Origin: Pseudomonas sp. RIT-PI-r
GTDB taxonomy: Bacteria; Pseudomonadota; Gammaproteobacteria; Pseudomonadales; Pseudomonadaceae
Direction: 5' to 3'
Length of the DNA: 64,000 nucleotides
Assembly (NCBI RefSeq): GCF_001297015.1
Contig: NZ_LIGE01000023.1
Location: 310,001 to 374,000 of the forward strand
A program made the position numbers and the translations under genes. Shown here one piece after another: positions 1 through 9,768 of this stretch; position 1 is the stretch's first letter; each line of letters begins with the position of its first letter. Below the pieces are notes generated by a model, which saw only the letters and a list, made by a program, of their open reading frames with translations, was not told where the DNA came from and did not search any database.

Positions 1-1295
1 GCTGCATCGAACCAGTAAGTGCTGTTGCTGCGATACAGCTGCACGAACGCTTGCAGGTATTCGCCGCGCTGCAGGGCGAGAATCGCGCTTTCACCTTCGA
101 CCCGGCATTTCGGCTGCAGGCTCTCGTAGGCCCAGTCCGGAGTGCGGCGATAACCCCAATCTTCTTTCTGCGGGAAGGCTTGCGCGGCTTTCGAGTAGGC
201 AGCAGCAGCGCCATTTTTATCGCCGTCACGCACCGCCAGTTTCGCTCGCAGCCACCACGCGAGTCCGCCGTCGCCGGCGTTTTCGAGGAAGGCCTTGGCG
301 CCCACGTAATCGCCCTGTTGATAACTCATCGCCGCCAGACGATCAGCATTTTCCAGGCTGCCACGGGTGCTGTTTTGCAGCAGCTTCACCAGTTTCTTTT
401 CGTTCGGCGGTTCGTCGCCAAACGACCAGCCCTGGCGACTGACCAAGGACGCCGTGACCAGTTGCTGCACCGATTTGTGCTGAAGCAATTCGGCCAGTTC
501 GGCCTCGGGCAATTCCGCCAGTTCATTCATCAATTGCTTGAGCGAGGTGTAACCCACGGCGGAACCGTGCAGATTCTGCGCTTCATACAATTCGATGGCG
601 CCGTTCCAGTCGCCCGCAGCGCGCACCACCCGCGCTTCTTCGCCGAGACTGGCGACGCCCAATTCCAGCGGATCGCTGAAACCGTCGATGCTCAGTTGCC
701 GGGCCTGACGGAACGCATCACGCGATCGCTCCAGCGCAACCACCTTATCTCCGGCCTCGCTGCTCATGGCGAACAACGTACGCCCGAGAGAATACGCAGC
801 CCAGGTGCTGCGAAGCGGACGCTGATCAGCCGGCAGCGCCAGCAGCTTGTTGAAATATTCGACGGCGAGTTGATGATTGCCCGTGGCAAACGCGACTGCG
901 CCGGCCACGTACAAACGGATTTCCGCCGGCAGGCTCGCGCCCTGCACCTCGACCTGATGCGCATCGGTCAGCCCGCGCAGTTGCTTGACCAGCACTTGCT
1001 GCTCGGCGCTCAAACCCAGCTGTTCGGCTTTCTCCCGCGCCTCGGCAGCTTCGTTTTCTTCGCCGTACATATCGTTGGGATTGTGCGTCGCAGCCGTAAC
1101 GTTCTTCAGCCCGGCAATGGCTTTGCCGAGGCGACTGAGTTCGAAATTGAAGTTGCCCTCCGGCAGATCGGCCAGGGTTTGCCCGCGATTGTCGAGCAGG
1201 CGCATCGGGAAGTCGGGGCCGCAGGCCAGCGCCGACCCCAGCGGCACGCAGAGGCTCAGACAGAGCAGATGGCGGGGCCAGTTACGGGTCAACAT
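1..1295 (-). CDS. Secreted hypothetical protein, TPR-like (C-terminus beyond window)
   Basis: An open frame runs from an ATG at 1295 to the window edge with no stop, giving 431 codons, so the 3' end is missing. A strong ribosome site (AAGGAGG) lies about 5 bases before the ATG. The first residues are MLTRNWPRHLLCLSLCVPLG followed by SALA and CGPDFP, a Sec signal peptide probably cleaved after ALA. The lipobox fit is poor because Leu is not at -3. The body is helical and Ala/Leu rich with TPR-like stretches, for example YQQGDYVGAKAFLENAG. The start overlaps the 3' end of the upstream lipoprotein gene by 14 bases, so the two are probably co-translated and may act together in the periplasm. I do not recognise a function. 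Confidence 0.75.
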   Translation of the reverse strand, partial: MLTRNWPRHLLCLSLCVPLGSALACGPDFPMRLLDNRGQTLADLPEGNFNFELSRLGKAIAGLKNVTAATHNPNDMYGEENEAAEAREKAEQLGLSAEQQVLVKQLRGLTDAHQVEVQGASLPAEIRLYVAGAVAFATGNHQLAVEYFNKLLALPADQRPLRSTWAAYSLGRTLFAMSSEAGDKVVALERSRDAFRQARQLSIDGFSDPLELGVASLGEEARVVRAAGDWNGAIELYEAQNLHGSAVGYTSLKQLMNELAELPEAELAELLQHKSVQQLVTASLVSRQGWSFGDEPPNEKKLVKLLQNSTRGSLENADRLAAMSYQQGDYVGAKAFLENAGDGGLAWWLRAKLAVRDGDKNGAAAAYSKAAQAFPQKEDWGYRRTPDWAYESLQPKCRVEGESAILALQRGEYLQAFVQLYRSNSTYWFDA

Positions 1296-2466
1296 GCGAA
1301 CCTCCTTGATCAATATGTGCACAGCGCGCCCAACCGATGGCGCGTTGTCCGCCCGCTGGCAAGCGGCCGTCGCGCAGGCGGGTGAAGGTAAGCAGATCCG
1401 GGCCTTGTTGCAATGCATAACCGGCGAGCGCATCGGCGCCTTCACAGCTTTTCGCCTTCAACGTTATTTTCGCCGGCCAGGCACTGTCGAGGTTACCGGG
1501 GTTGTCGAGTTTGATGTCGTAGAGACCGTTGTGTTCGCTGAATGTCACGCCGAGCCGGCTGACCAATTGTTCGCCCCGTGCCACGGCGCGCAACGTGGTC
1601 AGGCTCCAGGCGCGACGATCATTGGCCAGCGGCAGGCGAAACCAGATCAACCCGGCCAGATGCGCTGGCGGCTCGTTTCGCAAGGTCTTGCCCAGTTGCC
1701 GCAATTGCAGGGGATCGGCGAGCAGCTCCCGACGCTCGCCACCGCGCTCGAGCTGCACTTCGCTTTCCACCAGCGGCGCCCCCCCGTCATCCGGCAACAG
1801 CGCCACACCGTAGGCCGGCAGCGCGAGATAAAACGGTTTATCGGTGATTCGCGCCCAGGCCTTGGCCCACTTCAACGCCTGATCAGGATCAAACAGGCCC
1901 CGGCGCGGATCGCTGACGGCGTGGACTTGCAGCACGCTGCTGTCGACGGTTTGCAGAAGTGCAGGCAGTTGCGCACTGTCGAGCCAGGCCGGCAGTGCAG
2001 TGATGCTCAGTGGCAGGGTCGTCGGCAATGCCGAGCGCAGATGTTTGAGGAATTCGGCGTAATCCGGCAAACGGGCGTTACCGGCATCGTGATCGATTTC
2101 GACGCCACTCAGCGTCAGACCCAGGGCCTGCCAATCGGCGAGCAGTTGAAGGATGTGCGTGGTGAGTTGATCCTGATCCAGCGACTTGAGCTGGCCGTCG
2201 AGACGGATCACCGCAATCAGCGGACGGCCATCGGCTTTCAATAGCGGTGCGTCTATCAGCGCCCTGCTCCATCCGGCATTCGGGAAGGCTTGCAGCGCGA
2301 GCACGCGCAGTGTCGAGAAGTCAGCATGGCTGTCGCGCAATGCGGCCTCATGGGCCGGCATCCATTGGCGTTGCCAGATGTAGAGTTGTTGGTCGAGGGG
2401 TGGCGCGTCGTGCTGCTCGCAACCCGAAAGCAACAATCCCAAAAGCAGCCCGACAATAAAGCGCAT
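1282..2466 (-). CDS. DUF3142-like lipoprotein
   Basis: A 394-residue protein. I place the start at the ATG at 2466, because a GGAAGG ribosome site precedes it and MRFIVGLLLGLLLSGCEQ follows, a textbook lipoprotein signal with the lipobox LSGC. An in-frame start 33 bases further upstream lacks this fit. The middle (about residues 70-250) resembles a TIM-barrel-like domain with the stretch LSGVEIDHDAGNARLPDY, which I associate with the DUF3142 family; its biochemical role is unknown. The C-terminal third looks like a beta-rich domain. The gene overlaps the next gene by 14 bases. A REP element and a methyltransferase gene lie upstream on the same strand. Confidence 0.75.
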   Translation of the reverse strand: MRFIVGLLLGLLLSGCEQHDAPPLDQQLYIWQRQWMPAHEAALRDSHADFSTLRVLALQAFPNAGWSRALIDAPLLKADGRPLIAVIRLDGQLKSLDQDQLTTHILQLLADWQALGLTLSGVEIDHDAGNARLPDYAEFLKHLRSALPTTLPLSITALPAWLDSAQLPALLQTVDSSVLQVHAVSDPRRGLFDPDQALKWAKAWARITDKPFYLALPAYGVALLPDDGGAPLVESEVQLERGGERRELLADPLQLRQLGKTLRNEPPAHLAGLIWFRLPLANDRRAWSLTTLRAVARGEQLVSRLGVTFSEHNGLYDIKLDNPGNLDSAWPAKITLKAKSCEGADALAGYALQQGPDLLTFTRLRDGRLPAGGQRAIGWARCAHIDQGGSHVDP

Positions 2467-2516
2467 ACCTTCCCAACCCCTGACACCACCAGGCTGCAAG
2501 GTTACACAAAAACCCC

Positions 2517-2606
2517 GTAGGAGCTGTCGAGTGAAACGAGGCTGCGATCGTTTGATCTTGTTTATAGAATCAAGACCAAAAGATCGCAGCGTGCCGCAGC
2601 TCCTAC
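2517..2606. repeat. REP inverted pair (REPIN-like), GTAGGAGCTG family
   Basis: Two inverted arms, GTAGGAGCTGTCG at the left and its counterpart ending GCAGCTCCTAC at the right, enclose inner arms with GCTGCGATC and AGATCGCAGC. The loop is about 15 bases. It lies between the lipoprotein gene and the 3' end of the methyltransferase gene, touching the last bases of the latter. The same arm family recurs at 20757, 52074 and (one arm) 60747. Confidence 0.85.
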
Positions 2607-3439
2607 AGAGCTGTCGCAGGTTTACGCGCGATGATCACCTGGCTTTTCGCAACCACCGCATCCAGCGCCTGCTTGATCTGCGCGCCACGCGGCGAGTTCA
2701 GCACCGCTTGCCAGGTGTCGGCCCAGTGATTGAGCAAAGGATGATCCGGGTTGCTGAAATCGACCTTGGCTTCCCAGAACAGCAACATCCACATCGACCA
2801 GTAAAAACCGTATTGGCTGTGGCTGATGATCTCCAGCCCCGCCTCGCTGACCATCGCCTTGAACTGCTCTTCGCTGATGATGCGAATGTGGTTGGGTTTC
2901 TGGAAATACTCGGCGGCGGCGATGTCTTTCTGCAGGTCTTCGGAACTTGGGTGCGGCACGCTCAGTAAATACAGCGCACCGGGTTTGCCCACGCGCACCA
3001 GCTCCGCGAGAAACTGCGCCGGATCGTCGACGTGCTCGATGACCTCGGTGGAGACCACACGCGTGGCTGTGGCATCGGCAATCGGCAGCGGATTACAGTC
3101 GGTGACATGGCATTCGACATCCCGCGCCGGCGTGTCACTGAGCCGCTGGCGGGTCGCTTCGACCTTGGCTGCATCGATGTCAGCGATGATGATCTTCGCC
3201 CCGCGCATGCCGCAGAAATGCACGTTGCCGCCGTCGCCACAGCCGACGTCGAGCAGCGTGTCATCGGCAGTCACCGGGAAGCCTTTGAACAGCTCGCCGG
3301 TTTCCTGATTGAACCAGCCGCTGAGCATCGCATCGTGCAGGCCGAGCATGTACGGATCGGTCTTCTCGGCAGTCGCGACAGGCTGCGCGGGGGCCGGTGC
3401 AGGCGTGCCCGCCGTGAGTTTCTTCAAAAGGCTCAGCAT
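2603..3439 (-). CDS. Class I SAM-dependent methyltransferase
   Basis: A 278-residue protein. Residues 62-72 hold the SAM-binding motif I (LLDVGCGDGGN), and ADID at about 86-89 supplies the acidic residue at the end of strand 2. STEVIEHVDDP at about 130-140 and a post-III strand with SVPHP complete a methyltransferase-11-like Rossmann fold. No signal peptide is visible. The start overlaps the upstream acyltransferase by 7 bases, so it belongs to the minus-strand set of acyltransferase and two glycosyltransferases. Beside a D-rhamnan cluster this suggests methylation of a sugar or chain end, as proposed for the PA5455-PA5459 genes next to rmd in P. aeruginosa. The acceptor is inferred, not shown. 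Confidence 0.85.
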   Translation of the reverse strand: MLSLLKKLTAGTPAPAPAQPVATAEKTDPYMLGLHDAMLSGWFNQETGELFKGFPVTADDTLLDVGCGDGGNVHFCGMRGAKIIIADIDAAKVEATRQRLSDTPARDVECHVTDCNPLPIADATATRVVSTEVIEHVDDPAQFLAELVRVGKPGALYLLSVPHPSSEDLQKDIAAAEYFQKPNHIRIISEEQFKAMVSEAGLEIISHSQYGFYWSMWMLLFWEAKVDFSNPDHPLLNHWADTWQAVLNSPRGAQIKQALDAVVAKSQVIIARKPATAL

Positions 3440-4587
3440 GAGGTGGCTCCAGAGGATGGGACGGCGGTTCGCGAAGTACCGAGGCGTTTGACCAGCGCGG
3501 CGCCGCGATTGCGCATGGGCATTTCGATGAAGCGGTAATTCAGTTCACTGAGCAGCACGATCAGACCGAACGCCAGCAACAGCGTGATGATCGGGTGCCC
3601 GGCCGGGCTCGGCAGACCGGCGGTTTGCAGGCGGAAGATCAGTTCGCGTACCAGTTGATAGGCCGGAATATGGATCAGGTAGATGCCGTAGGAACGACTG
3701 CCAATCCAGGCCAGTACACGCTGAACGCCAGCGACGGGCATCAGATAATCGCGGTTGTATGACGCGATCCATACCAACAGCGCGCTGAGGACAGCGATCG
3801 AACCGATGCGGTAGTTAGCGAAGGTGAAACGGTCAGTGGCCATGAAGCTCAACAACGCTCCAATCACGATCAACGCCGAAATCCCGGCCCACGGTCGACG
3901 CAAGAACGTCGGTTGCCAGCGCTGATAGCTCGGCTGCGCGCTCCACATGGCAAGCAAGACGCCGAGCGCCAGTGCATCGGTGCGCACCACCATCAACAGC
4001 GGCGTGCGCACGGTGAACAACTGCACCGCGACCAGCGCCAGCAAAGCCCAGACCAGATGCTTGCGGCACAGCACGATCAGCAGCGGGAACAGCAGGTAAA
4101 ACTGCTCCTCCAGCGACAGACTCCAATAGACGAAACTGCTGCCATATTCGTAGTGAAAGAAGCTGTCGGAAAAGCGGAAGTTGGCGTACTGAAAGACCCC
4201 CGCCAGTGTCGCTTGCAGGTTGGCGGACAGCGTACCGAACGCCCCGGAACGATTGACGAACAGGCACGCCAGCAACATCAGCGCCAGCCATAACCAGGCG
4301 GACGGCAACAGACGAAAGGCCCGGCGCAGCCAGAAATTGCGCGTCTGTTGCCAATACTCCTGGCGCGTAGTGCAACCTTGCAGCGCCGGAATCAGGCTGC
4401 GGGCAATGATAAACCCGGAGATGGCGAAAAACAGATCGACGCCCCACCACGGCTGCGCCCAGCCGTGGATTTTTTCCAGCAAGGGCACCGGATCGGTGAA
4501 CAGGCTGCCCTGCAGGTGATGGAACAGCACGCCCAGCACCGCAATGGCGCGCAGGACTTCGATGTCCATGATCCTCTTGCTGTTCAT
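3433..4587 (-). CDS. Acyltransferase 3 (OafA/WbpC-type) membrane protein
   Basis: A 384-residue polytopic inner-membrane protein of the acyltransferase-3 family, which moves acetyl or other acyl groups onto exported sugars. The start at 4587 overlaps the upstream stop in an ATGA arrangement, arguing for translational coupling; a longer in-frame reading upstream has no family match. Family landmarks are the N-terminal MDIEVLRAIAVLGVLFHHL with Arg13 and His23/24, GVDLFFAISGF at about 48-60, and SLSLEEQFYLLFPLL in the middle, with about ten hydrophobic segments. Its place between the methyltransferase and glycosyltransferase genes points to O-acylation of the neighbouring polysaccharide. The acyl donor and target sugar cannot be read from sequence. 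Confidence 0.88.
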   Translation of the reverse strand: MNSKRIMDIEVLRAIAVLGVLFHHLQGSLFTDPVPLLEKIHGWAQPWWGVDLFFAISGFIIARSLIPALQGCTTRQEYWQQTRNFWLRRAFRLLPSAWLWLALMLLACLFVNRSGAFGTLSANLQATLAGVFQYANFRFSDSFFHYEYGSSFVYWSLSLEEQFYLLFPLLIVLCRKHLVWALLALVAVQLFTVRTPLLMVVRTDALALGVLLAMWSAQPSYQRWQPTFLRRPWAGISALIVIGALLSFMATDRFTFANYRIGSIAVLSALLVWIASYNRDYLMPVAGVQRVLAWIGSRSYGIYLIHIPAYQLVRELIFRLQTAGLPSPAGHPIITLLLAFGLIVLLSELNYRFIEMPMRNRGAALVKRLGTSRTAVPSSGATSC

Positions 4588-5885
4588 GCTCGCGGGGTTT
4601 CCACGAGGGTCGCGTTGAGTTCGAACATCTGCGCGAAGAACGCCTGCAAACGCTGCTCGGCCACCGCCTGACTGCAGAATCCTTGCAGGCTGCTGACCGC
4701 TTGCGCCGACATCTGTGCATAACGCGCCGGGAGATTTTTCGCCACCTCGTAACTGGCCTGATAGGCCTGGCACAACGACGCCCAGTTGGTCACATAACGC
4801 AAGGTACGGAAGGCTTTGCGCGGGTCGTGCGGCCAGGCTGTGAGTTCGTCGGTGGATTCGATCAGGAACGCATTATCGGCGCTCAGGTAATCGATCATCG
4901 CCGTAGTACGTGGCGCCACCGCCGGTTTGCCGCAGGACATGAACTCCATCAACGGCAGGCACTGGCCTTCGCCATAGGAGGTGTTCACCACGTAGCGGGT
5001 CGCTTGCACCAGGCGCTCGTAATCGGGGTCGGCGAGATAGCCGTAGATCAGCACGATGCGGCAGCGATAGGACTGGTTCTTGTACAAGTGATGGAGGATG
5101 TCGCCGAGGGCTTCTTCGGCATCGTGATGGGTGAGCTTGAGCACCAGCGTGGCGTCTTCGACATCGCGAAAACTCACGCAGAAAGCACTGAGCATGTCTT
5201 CCCAGTTCTTGCGCCCATCGCCGGGGTTGAACACCGAGGTGTACACCACGCCGTCGAGCAGCAGCTCCTGTTCGGTGATCGGCGCGGCGAAATCGATACC
5301 TTTGCCACGGCGTAAATGCTTGGGTCCGAATGCATTCAGGTCGAGGGTCCGACTGTCAGCAACCAGCCCCTTGATCTTCAGGCGAAACGACTCGCTCGGC
5401 ACTTGCCCCTGCAACTGCGCCCCCCGTGCGGCGAAGCGATCCCACACCGGCGCAGGTACGGCGACGATCGGGTAGTCGGCGTCCATCGCCTCACGCACCG
5501 CGTTGACCGTGTAGCTGGAATGGGTGATCGCCGCGCCACAGGCGCGCAGCACGGCACGCCAGTCATTGCGCGGTTCACCGGCAAACGCTTCGTTAGGGAT
5601 GGTGCTGAATTCCCAGGCAAACACCGGCAACGTCGGACACGCCAGATGCACCGGAGTGCGATGCGGTGGCGAGAACGACAGGAACACACAAGGCTCGCCC
5701 CGGCTCAGGCATTCCAGGTACAGCGCATCGACCTCGCGCTGTGGATCAACGACCTCCACCACCCGCCCGAGGCGTTCGAGCACCGGCCGGTATTCCTTGA
5801 GCACGAAGTAATAGCTGTACTCTGAACGCCCGAGATTCTGCACGATGGTGTGCTGGTTGGTTTCCGAATGAATGATGATCAGCAT
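4584..5885 (-). CDS. Glycosyltransferase, GT4-like (short paralogue)
   Basis: A 433-residue cytoplasmic GT-B type glycosyltransferase. The C-terminal half has DGRKNW at 223-228 and the donor-binding E-x7-E pattern in GEGQCLPLMEF at 305-315 (Glu306, Glu314), followed by SCGKPAVAP. The N-terminus shares near-identical stretches with the next gene (EYSYYFVLK and YRPVLE), so the two are paralogues. This one lacks a block of about 90 residues present in the other. It overlaps the upstream glycosyltransferase by 7 bases and the downstream acyltransferase by 4. Its likely role is adding sugars to the A-band polysaccharide or its terminus; donor and linkage are unknown. Confidence 0.85.
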   Translation of the reverse strand: MLIIIHSETNQHTIVQNLGRSEYSYYFVLKEYRPVLERLGRVVEVVDPQREVDALYLECLSRGEPCVFLSFSPPHRTPVHLACPTLPVFAWEFSTIPNEAFAGEPRNDWRAVLRACGAAITHSSYTVNAVREAMDADYPIVAVPAPVWDRFAARGAQLQGQVPSESFRLKIKGLVADSRTLDLNAFGPKHLRRGKGIDFAAPITEQELLLDGVVYTSVFNPGDGRKNWEDMLSAFCVSFRDVEDATLVLKLTHHDAEEALGDILHHLYKNQSYRCRIVLIYGYLADPDYERLVQATRYVVNTSYGEGQCLPLMEFMSCGKPAVAPRTTAMIDYLSADNAFLIESTDELTAWPHDPRKAFRTLRYVTNWASLCQAYQASYEVAKNLPARYAQMSAQAVSSLQGFCSQAVAEQRLQAFFAQMFELNATLVETPRA

Positions 5886-7456
5886 GAGGCGTTGTCCGTC
5901 ACTGGCGCGGCGTCTGTAGTGTTCGGTGCCAGCCCGAAAAAATCCGCCATGCGCTTTTGCACCGGGGCAAAGGCGCAGTAATCGTGCATTCGCTGTACGG
6001 CGGCGGCCGACATCCGCTGGTAATCCTGCGGCTGTGCCTTGGCCACCCGGTAGCTCTGCTCGTAGGCGTTTTTCAGCGAACCCCAGTCCGGGCGGTAACG
6101 CAGGGTGCGGTAAATGATCCGCGTGTCCTGCGGCCAGATGGTCAGCTCCTCGCTGGAGCCGACCACGAACGCCACCGCATCATCGATGTAATCCTCCATC
6201 GCCGTGTGATCCGGTGCGATCACCGGTTTGCCGCTGGACATGAATTCCATCAACGGCAGACACAACCCTTCACAGCGCGAAGCATTCACGTAGAAACTCG
6301 CGGCCTGGTAGAGCCCGGCGTACTGCGCATCGTCGAGGTAACCGTGCATGACCACCACACGGCAGGCGAACGGCGTGAGTTGCGCGAGCAAGGTCATCAA
6401 TTCGCTGTAGTAGGACGCCAGATCGTTCTGGGTGATTTTCAGCACCAGTGTCGCATCGGGCGTTTCACGAAACGCCCAGCAGAACGCGGTGATCAGTTGG
6501 TGCCAGTTCTTGCGGCCATCCTTGGGATTGAACACGGTGACGTAGACCACACCGTCGACCCGGGTTTCGACCACCGACGTGGTGTCCGGCAGATCCAGCG
6601 GTGACGGCTCGATGATTGGCAGCGGTTGTGGACCGCAAATGGCCGGCAGACGTTGTTCGAGCCAGCCGTGAAGATTGTCTGGAAACAGATCGCGAAGGCC
6701 TTCCCAGTACCAGTTTTGCAGAAACTTTACTCGCGGTACCGGCTCTGCCTGCTCACGGCCCAGGTCCAGCGCCCACAGGCGCAGGTAATGCCGGGCAATC
6801 ACCAGACGTCGCTTGAACGTCAGCGGTGGCGGGCGCGCGGCTTCGAGTTCGGCGGCCAGCGCGGCCTCTTCTTCAGCGGTCAGCGGCGTCGGGATCAGCG
6901 CATCGGCTGACAGGCCCAGCGTGCGTGTATCGAAAATGCAGCCCTTGATGGCCAGCGTGGCGCCCGGATTGACCGGCACAGGCACATGCTGCCGACGGAT
7001 TGCCGCGAAGTTTTCCCACAGCGGCGTCGGTAGCACCAACACCGGAAAGTCTTCGCCCATGGCCCGGCGAATGGCGCGCGCGGTGTGGCTGGACAGGGTG
7101 ATCACCCGGCCTTGGCGCGCAAGCATCTGCGTCCAGTCCTGACGCGGATCGTTGTCCCACTGCTCATTGGGGATCGAATCGAACTCCCACGCCACCACGC
7201 AAATCGTCGGGCACTGCAGATCGACCGGGGTTTTCTGCGGCGGGGTGAACGACAGGAAGACACTGTCTTCGCCGGCGGCGAGCAGTTGTTGATAGAGCGT
7301 ATCGACTTCGGCGGTGGATGCCACCACATGCACGCGCCCAAGGCTTTCCAGCACCGGACGATACGCCTTGAGCACGAAGTAATAGCTGTATTCCGGACGC
7401 CCCAGGCTTTGGCTGATGGAGCTGTCGTTAATGTCCGAGTAGAGAATGAAATTCAT
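5879..7456 (-). CDS. Glycosyltransferase, GT4-like (long paralogue with insert)
   Basis: A 525-residue GT-B type glycosyltransferase, first gene of the minus-strand set. The N-terminal domain (1-180) matches the next gene, the C-terminal domain begins near DGVVYVTVFN at 301, and the E-x7-E pattern lies in CEGLCLPLMEF at 395-405 (Glu396, Glu404). Between them lies an insert of about 90 residues (roughly 190-290), rich in Glu, Arg and Pro, that the shorter paralogue lacks. It starts 426 bases from the divergent rmd gene, so both sets share one control region. It probably acts on the same lipopolysaccharide as the rmd operon. Donor and acceptor are not known. Confidence 0.85.
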   Translation of the reverse strand: MNFILYSDINDSSISQSLGRPEYSYYFVLKAYRPVLESLGRVHVVASTAEVDTLYQQLLAAGEDSVFLSFTPPQKTPVDLQCPTICVVAWEFDSIPNEQWDNDPRQDWTQMLARQGRVITLSSHTARAIRRAMGEDFPVLVLPTPLWENFAAIRRQHVPVPVNPGATLAIKGCIFDTRTLGLSADALIPTPLTAEEEAALAAELEAARPPPLTFKRRLVIARHYLRLWALDLGREQAEPVPRVKFLQNWYWEGLRDLFPDNLHGWLEQRLPAICGPQPLPIIEPSPLDLPDTTSVVETRVDGVVYVTVFNPKDGRKNWHQLITAFCWAFRETPDATLVLKITQNDLASYYSELMTLLAQLTPFACRVVVMHGYLDDAQYAGLYQAASFYVNASRCEGLCLPLMEFMSSGKPVIAPDHTAMEDYIDDAVAFVVGSSEELTIWPQDTRIIYRTLRYRPDWGSLKNAYEQSYRVAKAQPQDYQRMSAAAVQRMHDYCAFAPVQKRMADFFGLAPNTTDAAPVTDNASC

Positions 7457-7882
7457 GGCATCCCACGATGAAACTGCCGTCCTGGCACCTTCATGCTATG
7501 ACGGCCAAGCCTCGGATCAAGTCGGCAGTGCCGCTCTCGCCCTAGGTCATGGAGCACGTCTTCGTTCTTGTTTTAGTGGTCGGTTTCACCCTGCATCACG
7601 ACCCCGGAATCAACCCCGGGATTGTCGCGACGAGGGGCATTCTAAACACATCCGTTGAGGATTCGTGAACCATCCGGCGAGAATAAATCGGGCTACGCTG
7701 ACGAGAACTGACCGGTCACGGTTGGACCTGTTGAAATTGCCGCGCAATTGGCACAGATTGGCAACCAAACAACTACAACAATGACTTCGCCCGTCGTCCC
7801 ATCGGTTTTTCTACCGGTCTGACAGACATCCCCTTAAAGCCTGTGGGAAAGTGGCGCAAGTTCAAGACCAAGGGGTCGCTGT
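7457..7882. promoter_or_regulatory. Divergent control region of the polysaccharide locus
   Basis: A 426-base gene-free stretch between two operons that face away from each other. A TAGAAT -10-like element for the minus strand reads at 7639-7644 (as attcta), but I see no good -35. A perfect 10-base palindrome (TGACCGGTCA) lies at 7709-7718 and could be an operator. No convincing plus-strand promoter is visible. AAGGGG about 8 bases before the TTG at 7883 is the ribosome site for rmd. Confidence 0.4.
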
Positions 7883-9765
<1,883 letters not shown>

Positions 9766-9768
9766 GCC

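Noticed and set aside
51..1385. 444-codon open frame on the plus strand
   Set aside because: It lies opposite the secreted protein gene, which has a strong ribosome site and a signal peptide; the plus-strand product has no recognisable domain and is rich in Gln/Arg/His as antisense shadows of GC-rich genes are.
7748..7767. Sigma54-like sequence TTGGCACAGATTGGCA upstream of rmd
   Set aside because: The GG and GC dinucleotides are 9 bases apart rather than 10. A one-base change in this spacing usually abolishes sigma54 promoter activity.
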